Source: Ruegeria sp. EL01 (GTDB lineage: Bacteria; Pseudomonadota; Alphaproteobacteria; Rhodobacterales; Rhodobacteraceae). From it: DNA of 56,049 nt. Below are positions 1 through 7,476 of this stretch, piece after piece. Each line of letters opens with the position of its first letter. Position 1 is the stretch's first letter. Where the stretch lies: contig NZ_OMPS01000032.1 in the NCBI RefSeq assembly GCF_900313035.1, positions 1-56,049 of the forward strand, in the 5' to 3' direction. The position numbers were made by a program, and so were the translations under genes. The notes beneath the pieces were generated by a model. The model worked only from the letters and a program-made list of their open reading frames with translations, was not told the DNA's origin and did no database searches.

Positions 1-394
1 CTCCTTCACCCTCCGCTTTGATCCCGGTCGCGTCGATCAGCAGGTGCAAAGGACCCGTCCCTCCGCGATAGGGGATAGCGACGCTCATCGTCTTCTGGCG
101 GCGGCAAAGAGTGCTGAAGTCTGGCACTTTCCAGTCAAGGCCTGCCAGCCGCAACAAACTTTCGACGAACCCGGTCGTCTGGCGAAGGGGCATGCCGAAT
201 AGCACCTTCATCGTGAGGCAAACCTGGATTGCCGCGTCGCTAAACTCGCGCTGACGACCGCGCTTGCCGGTCGACGAAGCGTACCATTCCATCTCAGGAT
301 CAAGCCAGATCGATAGCGAACCGCGCTGCTTCAACGCTGTGTTGTACGAAGGCCAGTTCCTGGTCTTGTACTTCGTAGGGGACCAACTGCTCAT
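1..394 (-). CDS. IS5-family transposase, N-terminal part, runs off the window
   Basis: The minus strand reads an open frame from ATG at 394 to the left edge, about 131 codons. It begins MSSWSPTKYKTRNWPSYN and continues with FGMPLRQTTGFVESLLRL and VPDFSTLCRR, ending at LLIDATGIK, where the D is the first catalytic Asp of the DDE domain. These blocks match the complete IS5-family transposase at 1635-2582 at the same relative positions, but the two differ clearly in sequence, so they are different elements. The catalytic second Asp and Glu lie outside the window, so intactness cannot be judged. It would catalyse cut-and-paste transposition of its own element. Confidence 0.88.
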   Translation of the reverse strand, partial: MSSWSPTKYKTRNWPSYNTALKQRGSLSIWLDPEMEWYASSTGKRGRQREFSDAAIQVCLTMKVLFGMPLRQTTGFVESLLRLAGLDWKVPDFSTLCRRQKTMSVAIPYRGGTGPLHLLIDATGIKAEGEG

Positions 395-457
395 GCACCG
401 TTGCTACCCCACTGGATTCAAACAGGGAATCCCTCGCCCCATTTGTGCAACAAAGCC
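1..457 (-). mobile_element. Right part of an IS5-family (IS903-like) insertion sequence
   Basis: The transposase frame is followed outward by a terminal sequence that, read on the minus strand from 457, starts GGCTTTGTTGCACAAA. This resembles the terminal inverted repeat of IS903-type elements as I remember it, and sets the outer boundary near 457. The other end is outside the window, so neither the length nor a target duplication can be checked. Confidence 0.7.
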
Positions 458-509
458 TACCGTCGGTAGAGTTGAAGGCATTGAAAACTCCTAAATTTGT
501 GTGACAGAA

Positions 510-1316
510 TTATTGGATGTTTTTCAGAAATATTCGGACAACCTTTTCCGGTTGATCACCTGGTTGTACTGCAGGATCGTATAGGGCTCGCAACAGCGCG
601 AAATCCGCATCAGTGGCTGACGTCCCAATTGGACGATTGTCGTAAGTAAATATCTCCGACCCTTCGTGGTCATTCAGCAATCCGAGTGACTGGGTAACCT
701 CTTCATAAATGCATGCACTTTCAAGTTCGGAATCCAGATCATTCCGAATTATTACGTTCGCAGCCAGGAGGTGATCATCTCTCGAAATCAAAGTGAAGAA
801 GCACGGCGTCCTGCCTTCCGCAAACTGGCGAAGCAAGGTCCCATATCTGGTTGAAGAAAGCGTGCTTAGTAGCAAGCCATCGTTGATATCCACGTAGTGA
901 ATAAAGATGTTTGCTGAAACGCTAACGCGATCATCTCCCACGCTAAACGTATATACACCGAGCGGAGGCTGATTGTGTGCAGTATCGCCATCTTTAATTC
1001 GAAACTGCGAATTGCCAAAAATCGGATAGTTCAGCTGCTTTAGATCAAACTCTTCTATATTATGAAAGCCGGGGAACTCTGGTACGCGATCTGGAATTGC
1101 ATCGAGGATTTCATCTATGTCTCGCGGGGGTTCCTGATCAGAATAAAAGACTACCACACGAGGCGCGAAACTCCACTTGCGTATGGTGTTTTGGTTTGAG
1201 CTAATTATCTTTGATACTTGACTACCTACACTGGCGGAATCAGCTAAGAGCGGGGCGCAACACGCCATCGCGAGTGTTACTATCGTGGCGCGCAGCCAGA
1301 ATTTCACTACAAACAA
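510..1316 (-). CDS. DUF2927 family secreted protein
   Basis: This 268-aa protein opens with a hydrophobic segment (about residues 8-25, ending APLLADSAS) that looks like a signal peptide, so the product is probably periplasmic. The C-terminal half has the signature block of DUF2927 proteins: ACIYEEVTQSLGLLNDHEGS at about 200-219, followed by an acidic ADFALLRALYDP motif. The family is common in Rhodobacteraceae and has no established function; the E-E-x-x-Q/DNR pattern is reminiscent of metal-binding or protease-like folds, but that is inference. It lies alone between two IS copies, transcribed toward the first. The start at 1316 puts the signal peptide at the N-terminus. Confidence 0.7.
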   Translation of the reverse strand: MFVVKFWLRATIVTLAMACCAPLLADSASVGSQVSKIISSNQNTIRKWSFAPRVVVFYSDQEPPRDIDEILDAIPDRVPEFPGFHNIEEFDLKQLNYPIFGNSQFRIKDGDTAHNQPPLGVYTFSVGDDRVSVSANIFIHYVDINDGLLLSTLSSTRYGTLLRQFAEGRTPCFFTLISRDDHLLAANVIIRNDLDSELESACIYEEVTQSLGLLNDHEGSEIFTYDNRPIGTSATDADFALLRALYDPAVQPGDQPEKVVRIFLKNIQ

Positions 1317-1568
1317 CCTGATTGTTCTAACCTAACAAAACCGCGGCGGTCAGTTTAACGGCAAAGTCCGCTCAGAAACGTGCGATCAATCACACGATGA
1401 ATCGAAGAATTCAGTACAATTTAGGATAATATGTAAGTGACCGACATTTCTGTCAACTGGCACGTGTGTTACCACCTCGACAAAGGGTCGCCCGGCGGCA
1501 AACGTTTTCATCGATGGACAAAGGCTTCGTTGGTCACGTACTCACATTGACCTAGACACCTTTTAAAC

Positions 1569-2648
1569 GGACGATGTTGCATGAAGGCAGTTCGGTGCAC
1601 ATTTGCCCCTTTCCCCGGTTCGTTATGCGACACGCTAATAGGCTGCACGACCCAGGCGGGTCATGCGGTTGAGAGCTTTGACAGCGATCTTGGTTTCGGT
1701 TTCCTGGGTCTCCATTTTGCGGCTTCGAAGCTGAGGTCCGATGACCTGTTTGTAGCGCCCGATCTGGGCCTCGCCGCGTGATCTCTGGCCATAGCCGGTG
1801 GCTTTTTGCCATGCCATCCGCCCATGCATGTTGATCATGTCGAGATGGGCATTGCGGGCGGCGCATTCTCCGGGAACGGCGTTCTTCGGCGGTGGGATGA
1901 TCAACTCGACATCCAGACCAAACGCGCGCCGGATCGATGCGGTGGTCGGGGCATCGTCATAGGCCCCGTCGCCGATGAAACGGCGAACGGGACCGGCCAT
2001 ATTGTCAAGCAGGTCAGTCAACGCGCCAGGGTCCCCGACATGCTCGGTTGTCAGGCAGGATGCCACGATCTCTCCGCCCTCCGGATCAAAGCCGATATGC
2101 AGCTTGCGCCATGTTTTGCGGGCCTTTGGCAGTCCGTGCTTTTCCCGCATCCAGTCGCGGCCGCCAAAGACACGCAACCCTGTGCTGTCCACAATCAGCG
2201 TGATCGGGCCACTGGCTGTCCGGGTGTCAGGCACGATCTCGAGCGTTTGCGCACGCCGGCAGAGCGTCGAGAAATCCGGCACGGGGAGATCCAGTTCCAT
2301 GAGCCGCAGCAGGCTGCGCACAAAGCCCTGCGTCTGTCGAAGCGGCAGGCCAAACACCACGCGCAAGGTCAGGCAGGTCTCGATCGCCAGATCCGAGTAC
2401 CGTTGCCGAGCACCGCGCTTGCCCGAGCGCTCGGCGGACCATCCAGACACCACGCCCTCGCCAAACCAGACCGTGACATCCCCGCGCTGCCGCAGCGCCT
2501 CGTTGTACCCGGCCCAGTTCGTCACACGGTACTTTGCCTTCGCAAACTTACCCCGCCGCACCGCATTGAATTTGAAAGGCATCCCAGCATCCCGAAGTCA
2601 GATCCAACGATCAGCTACCCGTCAGATGACCTTCGTGCAACACGCTCC
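1569..2648 (-). mobile_element. Complete IS5-family insertion sequence, about 1.08 kb
   Basis: A single transposase gene fills most of the element. The ends form imperfect terminal inverted repeats: GGACGATGTTGCATGAAGGC at 1569-1588 and, on the other strand, GGAGCGTGTTGCACGAAGGT at 2648-2629, identical at 15 of 20 positions and sharing TGTTGCA and GAAGG. I see no convincing target-site duplication just outside, so the insertion may be old or the exact ends may be off by a few bases. Confidence 0.78.
1635..2582 (-). CDS. IS5-family DDE transposase
   Basis: The 315-aa product is full length for the family. The DDE triad is visible: Asp in LIVDSTGLRV (about 130), Asp in FIGDGAYDDAP (about 200), and Glu in RSRGEAQIGRYK (about 269), the last being the Y-(2)-R-(3)-E-(6)-K type of signature. 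The N-terminal region contains FGLPLRQTQGFVRSLLRL and PVPDFSTLCRR blocks shared with the partial transposase at the left edge. No frameshift or internal stop is seen, so it could be active. Long overlapping open frames on the plus strand here are the usual antisense shadows of a GC-rich transposase. Confidence 0.93.
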   Translation of the reverse strand: MPFKFNAVRRGKFAKAKYRVTNWAGYNEALRQRGDVTVWFGEGVVSGWSAERSGKRGARQRYSDLAIETCLTLRVVFGLPLRQTQGFVRSLLRLMELDLPVPDFSTLCRRAQTLEIVPDTRTASGPITLIVDSTGLRVFGGRDWMREKHGLPKARKTWRKLHIGFDPEGGEIVASCLTTEHVGDPGALTDLLDNMAGPVRRFIGDGAYDDAPTTASIRRAFGLDVELIIPPPKNAVPGECAARNAHLDMINMHGRMAWQKATGYGQRSRGEAQIGRYKQVIGPQLRSRKMETQETETKIAVKALNRMTRLGRAAY

Positions 2649-2891
2649 TTCGGCCCCATCATCGCTAAGTCCTCCCGCCCACCGGAGGAATTGAATCAGC
2701 TGTTCATGCGGCGATCAAGGAAGAGTTTTTCAACGAAATAGGCTGCTACCGCAGCATCATGACCACGTGTCGAAGGTCGGTAAAGGTCCGTCCGCGAAAT
2801 CTTGAATTTGAACTCGGTCCTTTTTCGCTCACGATAAAAAATCGTCTTCTCCGCTGGTGGTCAAATTCCAGCGTCCGTTTTATGGTCGCCT
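2583..2891. other. Non-coding stretch between the IS end and the bactofilin gene
   Basis: The first ~65 bases belong to the IS end. The rest is AT-richer than its surroundings. One frame ending at 2912 stays open across most of it (a stretch with RLLRWWSNSS) but has no plausible start context and overlaps the bactofilin start in another frame, so I do not call a gene. It may hold the bactofilin promoter or debris of the locus into which the IS inserted. Confidence 0.4.
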
Positions 2892-3233
2892 TTGTCTCAG
2901 ACAGAGGATGTTGATGTGGCCGGCTCAATAGTTGAAGAAGATCTCACAATCGAGGGCAATGTCAGCTCCAACGGAGGAGGAATTGACGTCAAAGGCCGTG
3001 TGGTTGGGGATGTCAGCGCTGACGCGATTACCGTTCAGTTGGGCGGATCTGTCGATGGCGCATTGTCGGCCAAAAAGATCACGATTGAAGGCAAGCACAA
3101 TGGCAGCCTGAAATGCGATGATCTGAAGCTGGCGGCGAGTTCAAACGTTCAGGCCGACGTCACTGCCCGGACAATGGAGACCGAGAGTGGTGCCAAGGTT
3201 GTGGGCAAGATCAATATCACCGGTGGGCAATAG
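2892..3233 (+). CDS. Bactofilin (polymer-forming cytoskeletal protein)
   Basis: The 113-aa protein is a right-handed beta-helix repeat protein of the bactofilin (DUF583) family. Short repeated turns are visible: LTIEGNVSSNGGGIDVKGRV, then ISV-like repeats AITVQLGGSVDGALSAKKI and VTARTMETESGAKVVGKI. Bactofilins self-assemble without nucleotide into filaments that scaffold cell-envelope enzymes. The start is uncertain: the frame is open from a stop at 2835, contains no ATG before the conserved region, and the chosen TTG at 2892 has no clear ribosome binding site. The N-terminal tail may therefore have been altered when the neighbouring IS inserted. The core domain appears intact. Confidence 0.8.
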   Translation: MSQTEDVDVAGSIVEEDLTIEGNVSSNGGGIDVKGRVVGDVSADAITVQLGGSVDGALSAKKITIEGKHNGSLKCDDLKLAASSNVQADVTARTMETESGAKVVGKINITGGQ

Positions 3234-3389
3234 AACCGTTCCGCGAATGGTCTGGGACGAAGACACATACGTTTCTTAGCGATCGCCAGGCATGTGAAGA
3301 AACTTCGGGTGTCCCGAGACGCGCTGTAGTGGACGCCTCTCAGCAGACCGAATGCCCAAACACCGACCGGGTCTCACCACCGAGCGGGA

Positions 3390-4730
3390 TCATTTCCGGT
3401 ATTCTGACAGCCCAAGCTCGTCCCACATCCAGCTGAAATCATAGTCTGCAACGGGCGAGCCGGTCTGTCGGGCACTGCGGTTTTCGACTGATTTCAGCCA
3501 GTCAACCACCGCTTTCTTGTCCTTGGCACTGCAAACGGCCTGGCGGGGGGTCTTGTCACCCAGCGCCGGGATCGGCTGGTCGAGCGTCTCGCGGTAGTGG
3601 CGATCGAGATACTCCTGGGCGAGCTGCCGGGCTAGGGCAGGGGGGATGTCTTCGTCTACGGCGGGTCCGGACTCTGAGCTGTCCTCTGCCATCATCTGTT
3701 CGACGGTCTGGATTGCAGTCAGCGGCGGCTTCACCAGATCACCCAGCAGCTCAAGGATATATGCTTCGCCGCGTCTCGCACGCGCGACTGAATCAACGGT
3801 CAGCGTCAGTGCCCTGCCTTTCAGGGATAGTGATCCGAGGACAGCAGCGCCCGGCATAGACTTGTCCAATTCCAGACCGGTGCCACGCCGGAGGCTGCCC
3901 GGGTTGTCCAAAGCCAGCCATGTCCATTCGTTTTGACCTGAGGCCACGAGTTCATCGGCCTGCAACAGTCTCTCTGAAACCCGGCTTTGAGTAACCCCAG
4001 TGGAAAGCGGGAAGCGCAGCTCATGAAACACCAGATCGTCGCCATCGCTGTTGCTGATCTGCGGCGGTTCCGGGTCCAACAGGTTTGGCAGATGTGCAAA
4101 GAGCCACGCATTGGCAAAAAGTGGTGCGGACCGTTGTAACTGATCCTGAGTCAGTCTCAGGTCATCTTCGGCGTTCAGATTCAGGACGGACCGAAGCCCA
4201 TCTTCGAACATCTCCACAGCATTCTCATCGAAGGGTAGCAGAGCCCCCGAGATCACATTGTGATCGCCCTGCCTGACAACCCGAACAGCGATGCGATCCC
4301 ATTGTTGCAACATCTGCGTGGCGCTTTTTTCCCGAACGGTGACGGGGTCAGCGTGTGAAAGCAGGTCCGTCAGCACCATGGATTTGCCCGGTACGATTGC
4401 ACTGACCTCGTAAAGACTGGTGGAGGCATCCCGCAACCCGGCGATATAGGCATGGGTCTGAGCGCTTTCCTTCGATCCCTGCCGCTTGAGATAGACATCC
4501 GCGGCGTTTTCATTGTCGGGTCCAAATGTTCTGCCCAGTAGATCTTCCAGGCCACCACCCCAGAGGACCATTGGCCAATCCTCGCCCAGCAGATCCCCCA
4601 GATCTTCGAAGTCGAGATCAAATGCTTCGAGGGCTGGCAGAAAATGTTCTTCCAGGACATCTGCAAGTCGCTCGTGCCAAACGTCATCGCGGGTGATGAA
4701 TCCTATGAGCCCGTCAAGATCATGTCCCAT
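3390..4730 (-). CDS. Unknown 446-aa protein with C-terminal LGDKTPRQA block
   Basis: I do not recognise the whole protein. The N-terminal two-thirds is acidic and has no clear motif. The C-terminal ~90 residues contain YLDRHYRETLDQPIPALGDK followed by TPRQAV, then a WLKSVENRSAR helix and the end YDFSWMWDELGLSEYRK. A similar 'PIPALGxxTPRxA' plus 'DxxWxWxELGL' tail occurs in SEC-C-linked and antitoxin-Xre/MbcA-like hypothetical proteins, so a protein-interaction module is possible; that link is from memory and not a proof. No signal peptide or membrane segment is seen. It is transcribed alone, convergent with the bactofilin gene. Confidence 0.6.
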   Translation of the reverse strand: MGHDLDGLIGFITRDDVWHERLADVLEEHFLPALEAFDLDFEDLGDLLGEDWPMVLWGGGLEDLLGRTFGPDNENAADVYLKRQGSKESAQTHAYIAGLRDASTSLYEVSAIVPGKSMVLTDLLSHADPVTVREKSATQMLQQWDRIAVRVVRQGDHNVISGALLPFDENAVEMFEDGLRSVLNLNAEDDLRLTQDQLQRSAPLFANAWLFAHLPNLLDPEPPQISNSDGDDLVFHELRFPLSTGVTQSRVSERLLQADELVASGQNEWTWLALDNPGSLRRGTGLELDKSMPGAAVLGSLSLKGRALTLTVDSVARARRGEAYILELLGDLVKPPLTAIQTVEQMMAEDSSESGPAVDEDIPPALARQLAQEYLDRHYRETLDQPIPALGDKTPRQAVCSAKDKKAVVDWLKSVENRSARQTGSPVADYDFSWMWDELGLSEYRK

Positions 4731-4850
4731 CGACCTGCGCCCTTCTCAATAGCTTCCTGAACAGCTTCGACCTAGCGCAGATTGTTGCCATCAGCCAGAT
4801 GTCAGGCATACGTTGACGCAGATTGTCTCGGCGGTCATGCAGCGGAAACG

Positions 4851-5087
4851 CTATTGCCTGGGCTTCTGAACGAAGAGTTCTGTGAAGAGCGCTTGTGATT
4901 GGCGCAGCCCGTCCTCGGTCAGTACAACTGACTTCACCTTACCTTTAGGGTCCAGGATCAGTCCTTTCTGGTGCAGACGGTCAAGTGCGTCCCAGTCAAA
5001 ACCTTTCCAGGCACGCCGCTCGTCATGCAGCGTCAGCCAAAGCAATGCCAGAACCGCGTCATCTACCTTGTCTTCATCGATTTCCAT
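4851..5087 (-). CDS. DUF6429 family small protein
   Basis: The protein begins MEIDEDKVDDAVLALLWLTL, then HDERRAWKGFDWDALDRLHQ, KGLILDP and KSVVLTEDGL, a nearly complete match to my memory of DUF6429, an uncharacterised small helical family frequent in Proteobacteria and sometimes found beside transposase operons. Family members normally start at M-x-I-D, which is why 5087 is chosen; an in-frame ATG at 5105 or a TTG at 5123 would overlap the stop of the upstream gene and would indicate translational coupling. It forms an operon with the tandem-repeat protein upstream. Confidence 0.72.
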   Translation of the reverse strand: MEIDEDKVDDAVLALLWLTLHDERRAWKGFDWDALDRLHQKGLILDPKGKVKSVVLTEDGLRQSQALFTELFVQKPRQ

Positions 5088-5119
5088 GACACCAGCGGAC
5101 GCCATCAGGGCCGGGTCCG

Positions 5120-5428
5120 TCAAGGCTTATTGCTGTCGATCCAGCGGGACATCATAGAGCGATCCCGAAAGCATTCGTCCGGAACAGCGCGACGCCTGAT
5201 CCGCGCGATGCGCTCCGCGAACGCCACTTGCTTTGAGCTCGGGCGGGTGTCGTAGATGCGCGGCGCAGCAAGCTGGGTGTCAATCCAAGCGCTGATGAGC
5301 CTACGGTCCTGCTGAATTTCCCAAGGCAAGACGAGGTTTTGTTGCTCAGCAATTCGGCGGGCAAATGCGATCTGTTTGGGCGTGGCCGGCAGCGCAGTGG
5401 GTGTCTCAGAATGGGTGTAATCGAGCAT
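5120..5428 (-). CDS. 102-aa protein made of two copies of one helical repeat
   Basis: The start at 5428 is preceded by AGGGGAATTCCC, a good ribosome binding site. The protein contains an internal duplication: KQIAFARRIAEQQNLVLP with DRRLISAWID (about residues 18-50) and KQVAFAERIARIRRRAVP with DRSMMSRWID (about 68-98). The unit reads 'K-Q-hydrophobic-A-F-A-x-R-I-A ... S-x-W-I-D' and resembles short helical repeats found in other small plasmid and topoisomerase-linked proteins. I do not know a function. It ends where the DUF6429 gene begins, so the two are probably co-transcribed. Confidence 0.62.
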   Translation of the reverse strand: MLDYTHSETPTALPATPKQIAFARRIAEQQNLVLPWEIQQDRRLISAWIDTQLAAPRIYDTRPSSKQVAFAERIARIRRRAVPDECFRDRSMMSRWIDSNKP

Positions 5429-5791
5429 GGGAATTCCCCTCAAGCAGCGTAGGTCTAGATTAGAACAAACAGGGCTCAAAAGCAAGTATGTTGTGTCGAC
5501 CAGACTGTGATACACCATATCTGGTGTCTTGTGATGAAACGAAGAGAGAGCTCTTTTTCAGAACGGTCCTGGCATGGGGATTGACGTCACAACTTACTCA
5601 ACTGACAGGCCGCGCCGAGTACGATTTGCAGCCGAGACGCATCCAGGCACTTGGCAAACCCTAGGCCTGTTGGCTCGTGACCCAGTCCTTAGTTCCAGCC
5701 GGTGGGCCAATTTCGACATGCTGTAGTTCGGCGGGCCGCCCCAAAGCATCGTGAACCACGCGCCAACGGCAGGAAAGATCTGACCTTCCTG
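5429..5791. other. Intergenic region with a short palindrome
   Basis: No gene is visible. The palindrome ACACCATATCTGGTGT at 5512-5527 (6-bp arms, 4-bp centre) lies about 85 bases upstream of the small operon and could be an operator. The remainder up to 5791 is GC-rich, carries no start with a ribosome binding site, and may be degraded coding sequence. Confidence 0.35.
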
Positions 5792-6169
5792 TCAAAGCTC
5801 AACGATTGGGGAGAACCCGCCAAAGATCAGGCGCGTGCCGTCAAAAGGCATTGGGTTTTTTACTGGGTCCATGCGGGGGTCTGCAGTTTCCGGGTTTTCC
5901 ATCCAGTCGGTCATGGTTTTCATCGCCGCGTCACGGGTTGCCTTGTCGGGCCATTCGACCCAGGACAAGACGATCGACTCGTCGTCCCTGGCTTGCACGG
6001 CTCTGTGGAAGTCGGTGACCTTGCCGCGAGGCACGTCGTCGCCCCAGCATTCAATCACCCGCGTTGCACCAAGGTCAGTGAACACGCCATCGGCCGTATT
6101 GGCGTGATCGATGAACTTCTGTTTGTTTGCGGTCGGTACAGCGATGACGAACCCATCTATGTAACTCAT
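5792..6169 (-). CDS. DUF1428 family protein
   Basis: The 125-aa protein starts MSYIDGFVIAVPTANKQKF and carries GATRVIECWGDDVPRGKVTD, SWVEWPDKATRDAA, and the end FDGTRLIFGGFSPIVEL. This is a full-length match to DUF1428, a single-domain dimeric ferredoxin-like alpha/beta barrel family of unknown role (distant to antibiotic-biosynthesis monooxygenases). The GAGAG ribosome binding site just upstream of 6169 supports the start. It is transcribed away from the leader/plasmid module and looks monocistronic. Confidence 0.85.
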   Translation of the reverse strand: MSYIDGFVIAVPTANKQKFIDHANTADGVFTDLGATRVIECWGDDVPRGKVTDFHRAVQARDDESIVLSWVEWPDKATRDAAMKTMTDWMENPETADPRMDPVKNPMPFDGTRLIFGGFSPIVEL

Positions 6170-6378
6170 CTCAACTCTCCTCTCATTTCGATAACAGCAA
6201 TCGTGGCCTTGAGTTTAGGGATGTCAATCTTGCGCATCGGCATCATGCAGTCGTAGCTCCTTCAATAGTAATGAGGAAGCCGCGCGAGCCGCACGGCTCA
6301 CATAGATCATTAGACAGGGCAGGGGCTCGACGCGCCAAAGCGCGCTCACCCCGGCCCTGACACTAAGCATCTTTTGAT

Positions 6379-6798
6379 CGCAGCCCGCTGAAGGCGGTCT
6401 GCTGTGCTTGTATTCCCCGGGCGTCAGGGGGCCGAAAGCTCTCGTATCTGATCCGGTCCAGGGGGAAGGCGCAATGAGAGATCCGCGCCGGGGCGCGGCT
6501 CGCATGCTTCTTTTTCATGCGCCTCAAGCAGAAATCATGGAAATCCCGGTTCCTCCCACGCGGCGCGCGCGGGTCCCTCCCAAAATTCCCCGATTTCAGC
6601 CTGACCCCCAGTCCCCGGATCAGAAACGGATCTTTTCCATCGGCCCCCCTCCTTCGCCGGGAAAAACGCGGGTGGGGTGTGGGTGTCGATGGCAGTCCAG
6701 CAGGCCGTTTCCTTGGCCTGCTGTGTTCAAAACGAAACCACACGCGGGCAGGTCGGGCGCAAATCGACCACCGCATCACCACAAAAGAGAGGTCACCC
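6379..6798 (+). ncRNA. Candidate structured leader RNA, copy A, upstream of the DUF3768 gene
   Basis: This ~420-base non-coding leader recurs at 13112-13508 in front of the DUF932 gene. Shared hairpins include CGCAGC (6379-6384) with GCTGTG (6401-6406), enclosing CCGC/GCGG; CTCTC with GAGAG around 6440-6480; CCGCGC (6483-6488) with GCGCGG (6493-6498); GAAATC (6531-6536) with GATTTC (6592-6597), which pairs by different bases in copy B; and a 9-bp CAGCAGGCC (6698-6706) with GGCCTGCTG (6715-6723). Short open frames cross it in both directions, but the indels between copies change the frame, so protein conservation is unlikely. Bases 6257-6378 upstream hold no gene. Regulatory RNA is an inference from two copies. 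Confidence 0.5.
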
Positions 6799-7170
6799 AT
6801 GGCTGCAAACGCAATTGAGACAGAAGAAACCGACCCCGTCGATTATGCGCTCATCGCCCAGCAAAATGACGCGTTCCGCAAACGTCAGCCCGAAGGCGGT
6901 GAAGGCATGTTCGTCCAGACAAATGCCATCGACAATATGGGACCCAGTTTTGTCGCAGCGTGTCTCGCTAACACTATCACTTATGACGATTTCACCGAGG
7001 ACAACGATCCCCATGGCACCCACGAAATGGGGTTCATGGAAATCATGGGCCGCAAGGTCTGGTTCAAGATCGACCTCTATGACGAGAACTATCAGTACGG
7101 GACGCCAGCCCCCACTGATTTGAGCAAGACGCGCCGCGTCCTGACCATCCTGTTCCCCAGCGATTACTGA
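6799..7170 (+). CDS. DUF3768 family protein
   Basis: The 123-aa protein has the hallmarks of DUF3768: IAQQNDAFR near residue 15, YDDFTEDNDPHGTHEMGFME in the middle, VWFKIDLYD, and the C-terminal TRRVLTILFPSDY. The family is found on alphaproteobacterial plasmids and elements, next to ParB-domain and DUF932 genes; its role is unknown. The start is ATG at 6799 after GAGAGGTCACCC, immediately 3' of the structured leader, and an upstream in-frame ATG inside the leader is ignored because that region is shared non-coding sequence. It heads a plus-strand gene set with the small ORF and the ParB-domain gene. Confidence 0.82.
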   Translation: MAANAIETEETDPVDYALIAQQNDAFRKRQPEGGEGMFVQTNAIDNMGPSFVAACLANTITYDDFTEDNDPHGTHEMGFMEIMGRKVWFKIDLYDENYQYGTPAPTDLSKTRRVLTILFPSDY

Positions 7171-7288
7171 GTTCGGCAGCAGGGTTTCTCTCTAACCCGC
7201 GCCGAGGCTGGCCTGTCGAGCAGGCCCAAGGGGAGGGCGAAGAGCGCCCTTCCCACACCATCACCATAACAGAAAGGAAGGTGAGAAT
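7171..7288 (+). promoter_or_regulatory. Short structured leader with two hairpins, reminiscent of the large leader
   Basis: GGCCTG (7210-7215) can pair with CAGGCC (7221-7226), and GGGAGGGCG (7231-7239) with CGCCCTTCCC (7245-7254). The segment ends with CACCATCACCATAACAGAAA and a GGAAGG ribosome binding site. The CACC-ATCACCA tail and the GGCCTG hairpin resemble the 3' end of the ~400-base leaders at 6379 and 13112, suggesting a shortened relative in front of the small ORF. Confidence 0.35.
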
Positions 7289-7402
7289 TTGAACCCATAC
7301 ACCCTTGAGCGTCAACGCAAGTTGGCTTGGAAAAACCTCAAGAAGGGCGGCCTATCCGGGAAGATCGCCCGCGCCTTCTTGAAGAAACACGCAGCCGCCT
7401 AA
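7289..7402 (+). CDS. Small basic 37-aa protein (TTG start)
   Basis: TTG at 7289 follows AAGGAAGGTGAGAA, a strong ribosome binding site at good spacing, and opens a frame beginning MNPYTLERQRKLAWKNLKKG and ending in KKHAAA. The product is strongly basic (about ten Lys/Arg) and probably forms one amphipathic helix, which would suit nucleic-acid or membrane contact. I recognise no family. Its position between the DUF3768 and ParB-domain genes, with its own hairpin leader and a hairpin after it, makes it more likely to be real than a random frame. Confidence 0.5.
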   Translation: MNPYTLERQRKLAWKNLKKGGLSGKIARAFLKKHAAA

Positions 7403-7410
7403 GCGGCCTC

Positions 7411-7434
7411 GCTCTACCCCAGAAGGGGTAGGGC
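7411..7434 (+). terminator. Hairpin between the small ORF and the ParB-domain gene
   Basis: GCTCTACCCC pairs with GGGGTAGGGC around the loop AGAA (10 bp, one G-T). There is no T-tract, so it is more likely an mRNA-stability or attenuation hairpin than a classical terminator. Its GGGGTA could also pair with TTACCCC just before the ATG at 7477, which would allow alternative folding. Confidence 0.45.
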
Positions 7435-7476
7435 ACCCTTACCACGAAACTTTATCATCAGAAAAGGGTTACCCCT

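Noticed and set aside
1806..2741. Plus-strand frame of about 310 codons over the IS5-family transposase
   Set aside because: Overlaps an intact DDE transposase on the other strand; no recognisable protein.
6517..6798. N-terminal extension of the DUF3768 protein from an ATG in the leader
   Set aside because: The leader is shared with a different gene at 13112 where the same ATG leads to a stop in another frame, so the sequence is conserved as nucleic acid, not protein.
6363..6800. Minus-strand frames over both leader copies (with conserved words such as DPFLI and DRIRYE)
   Set aside because: Similarity exists but the frame shifts between copies and occurs in more than one frame, as expected from nucleotide conservation alone.
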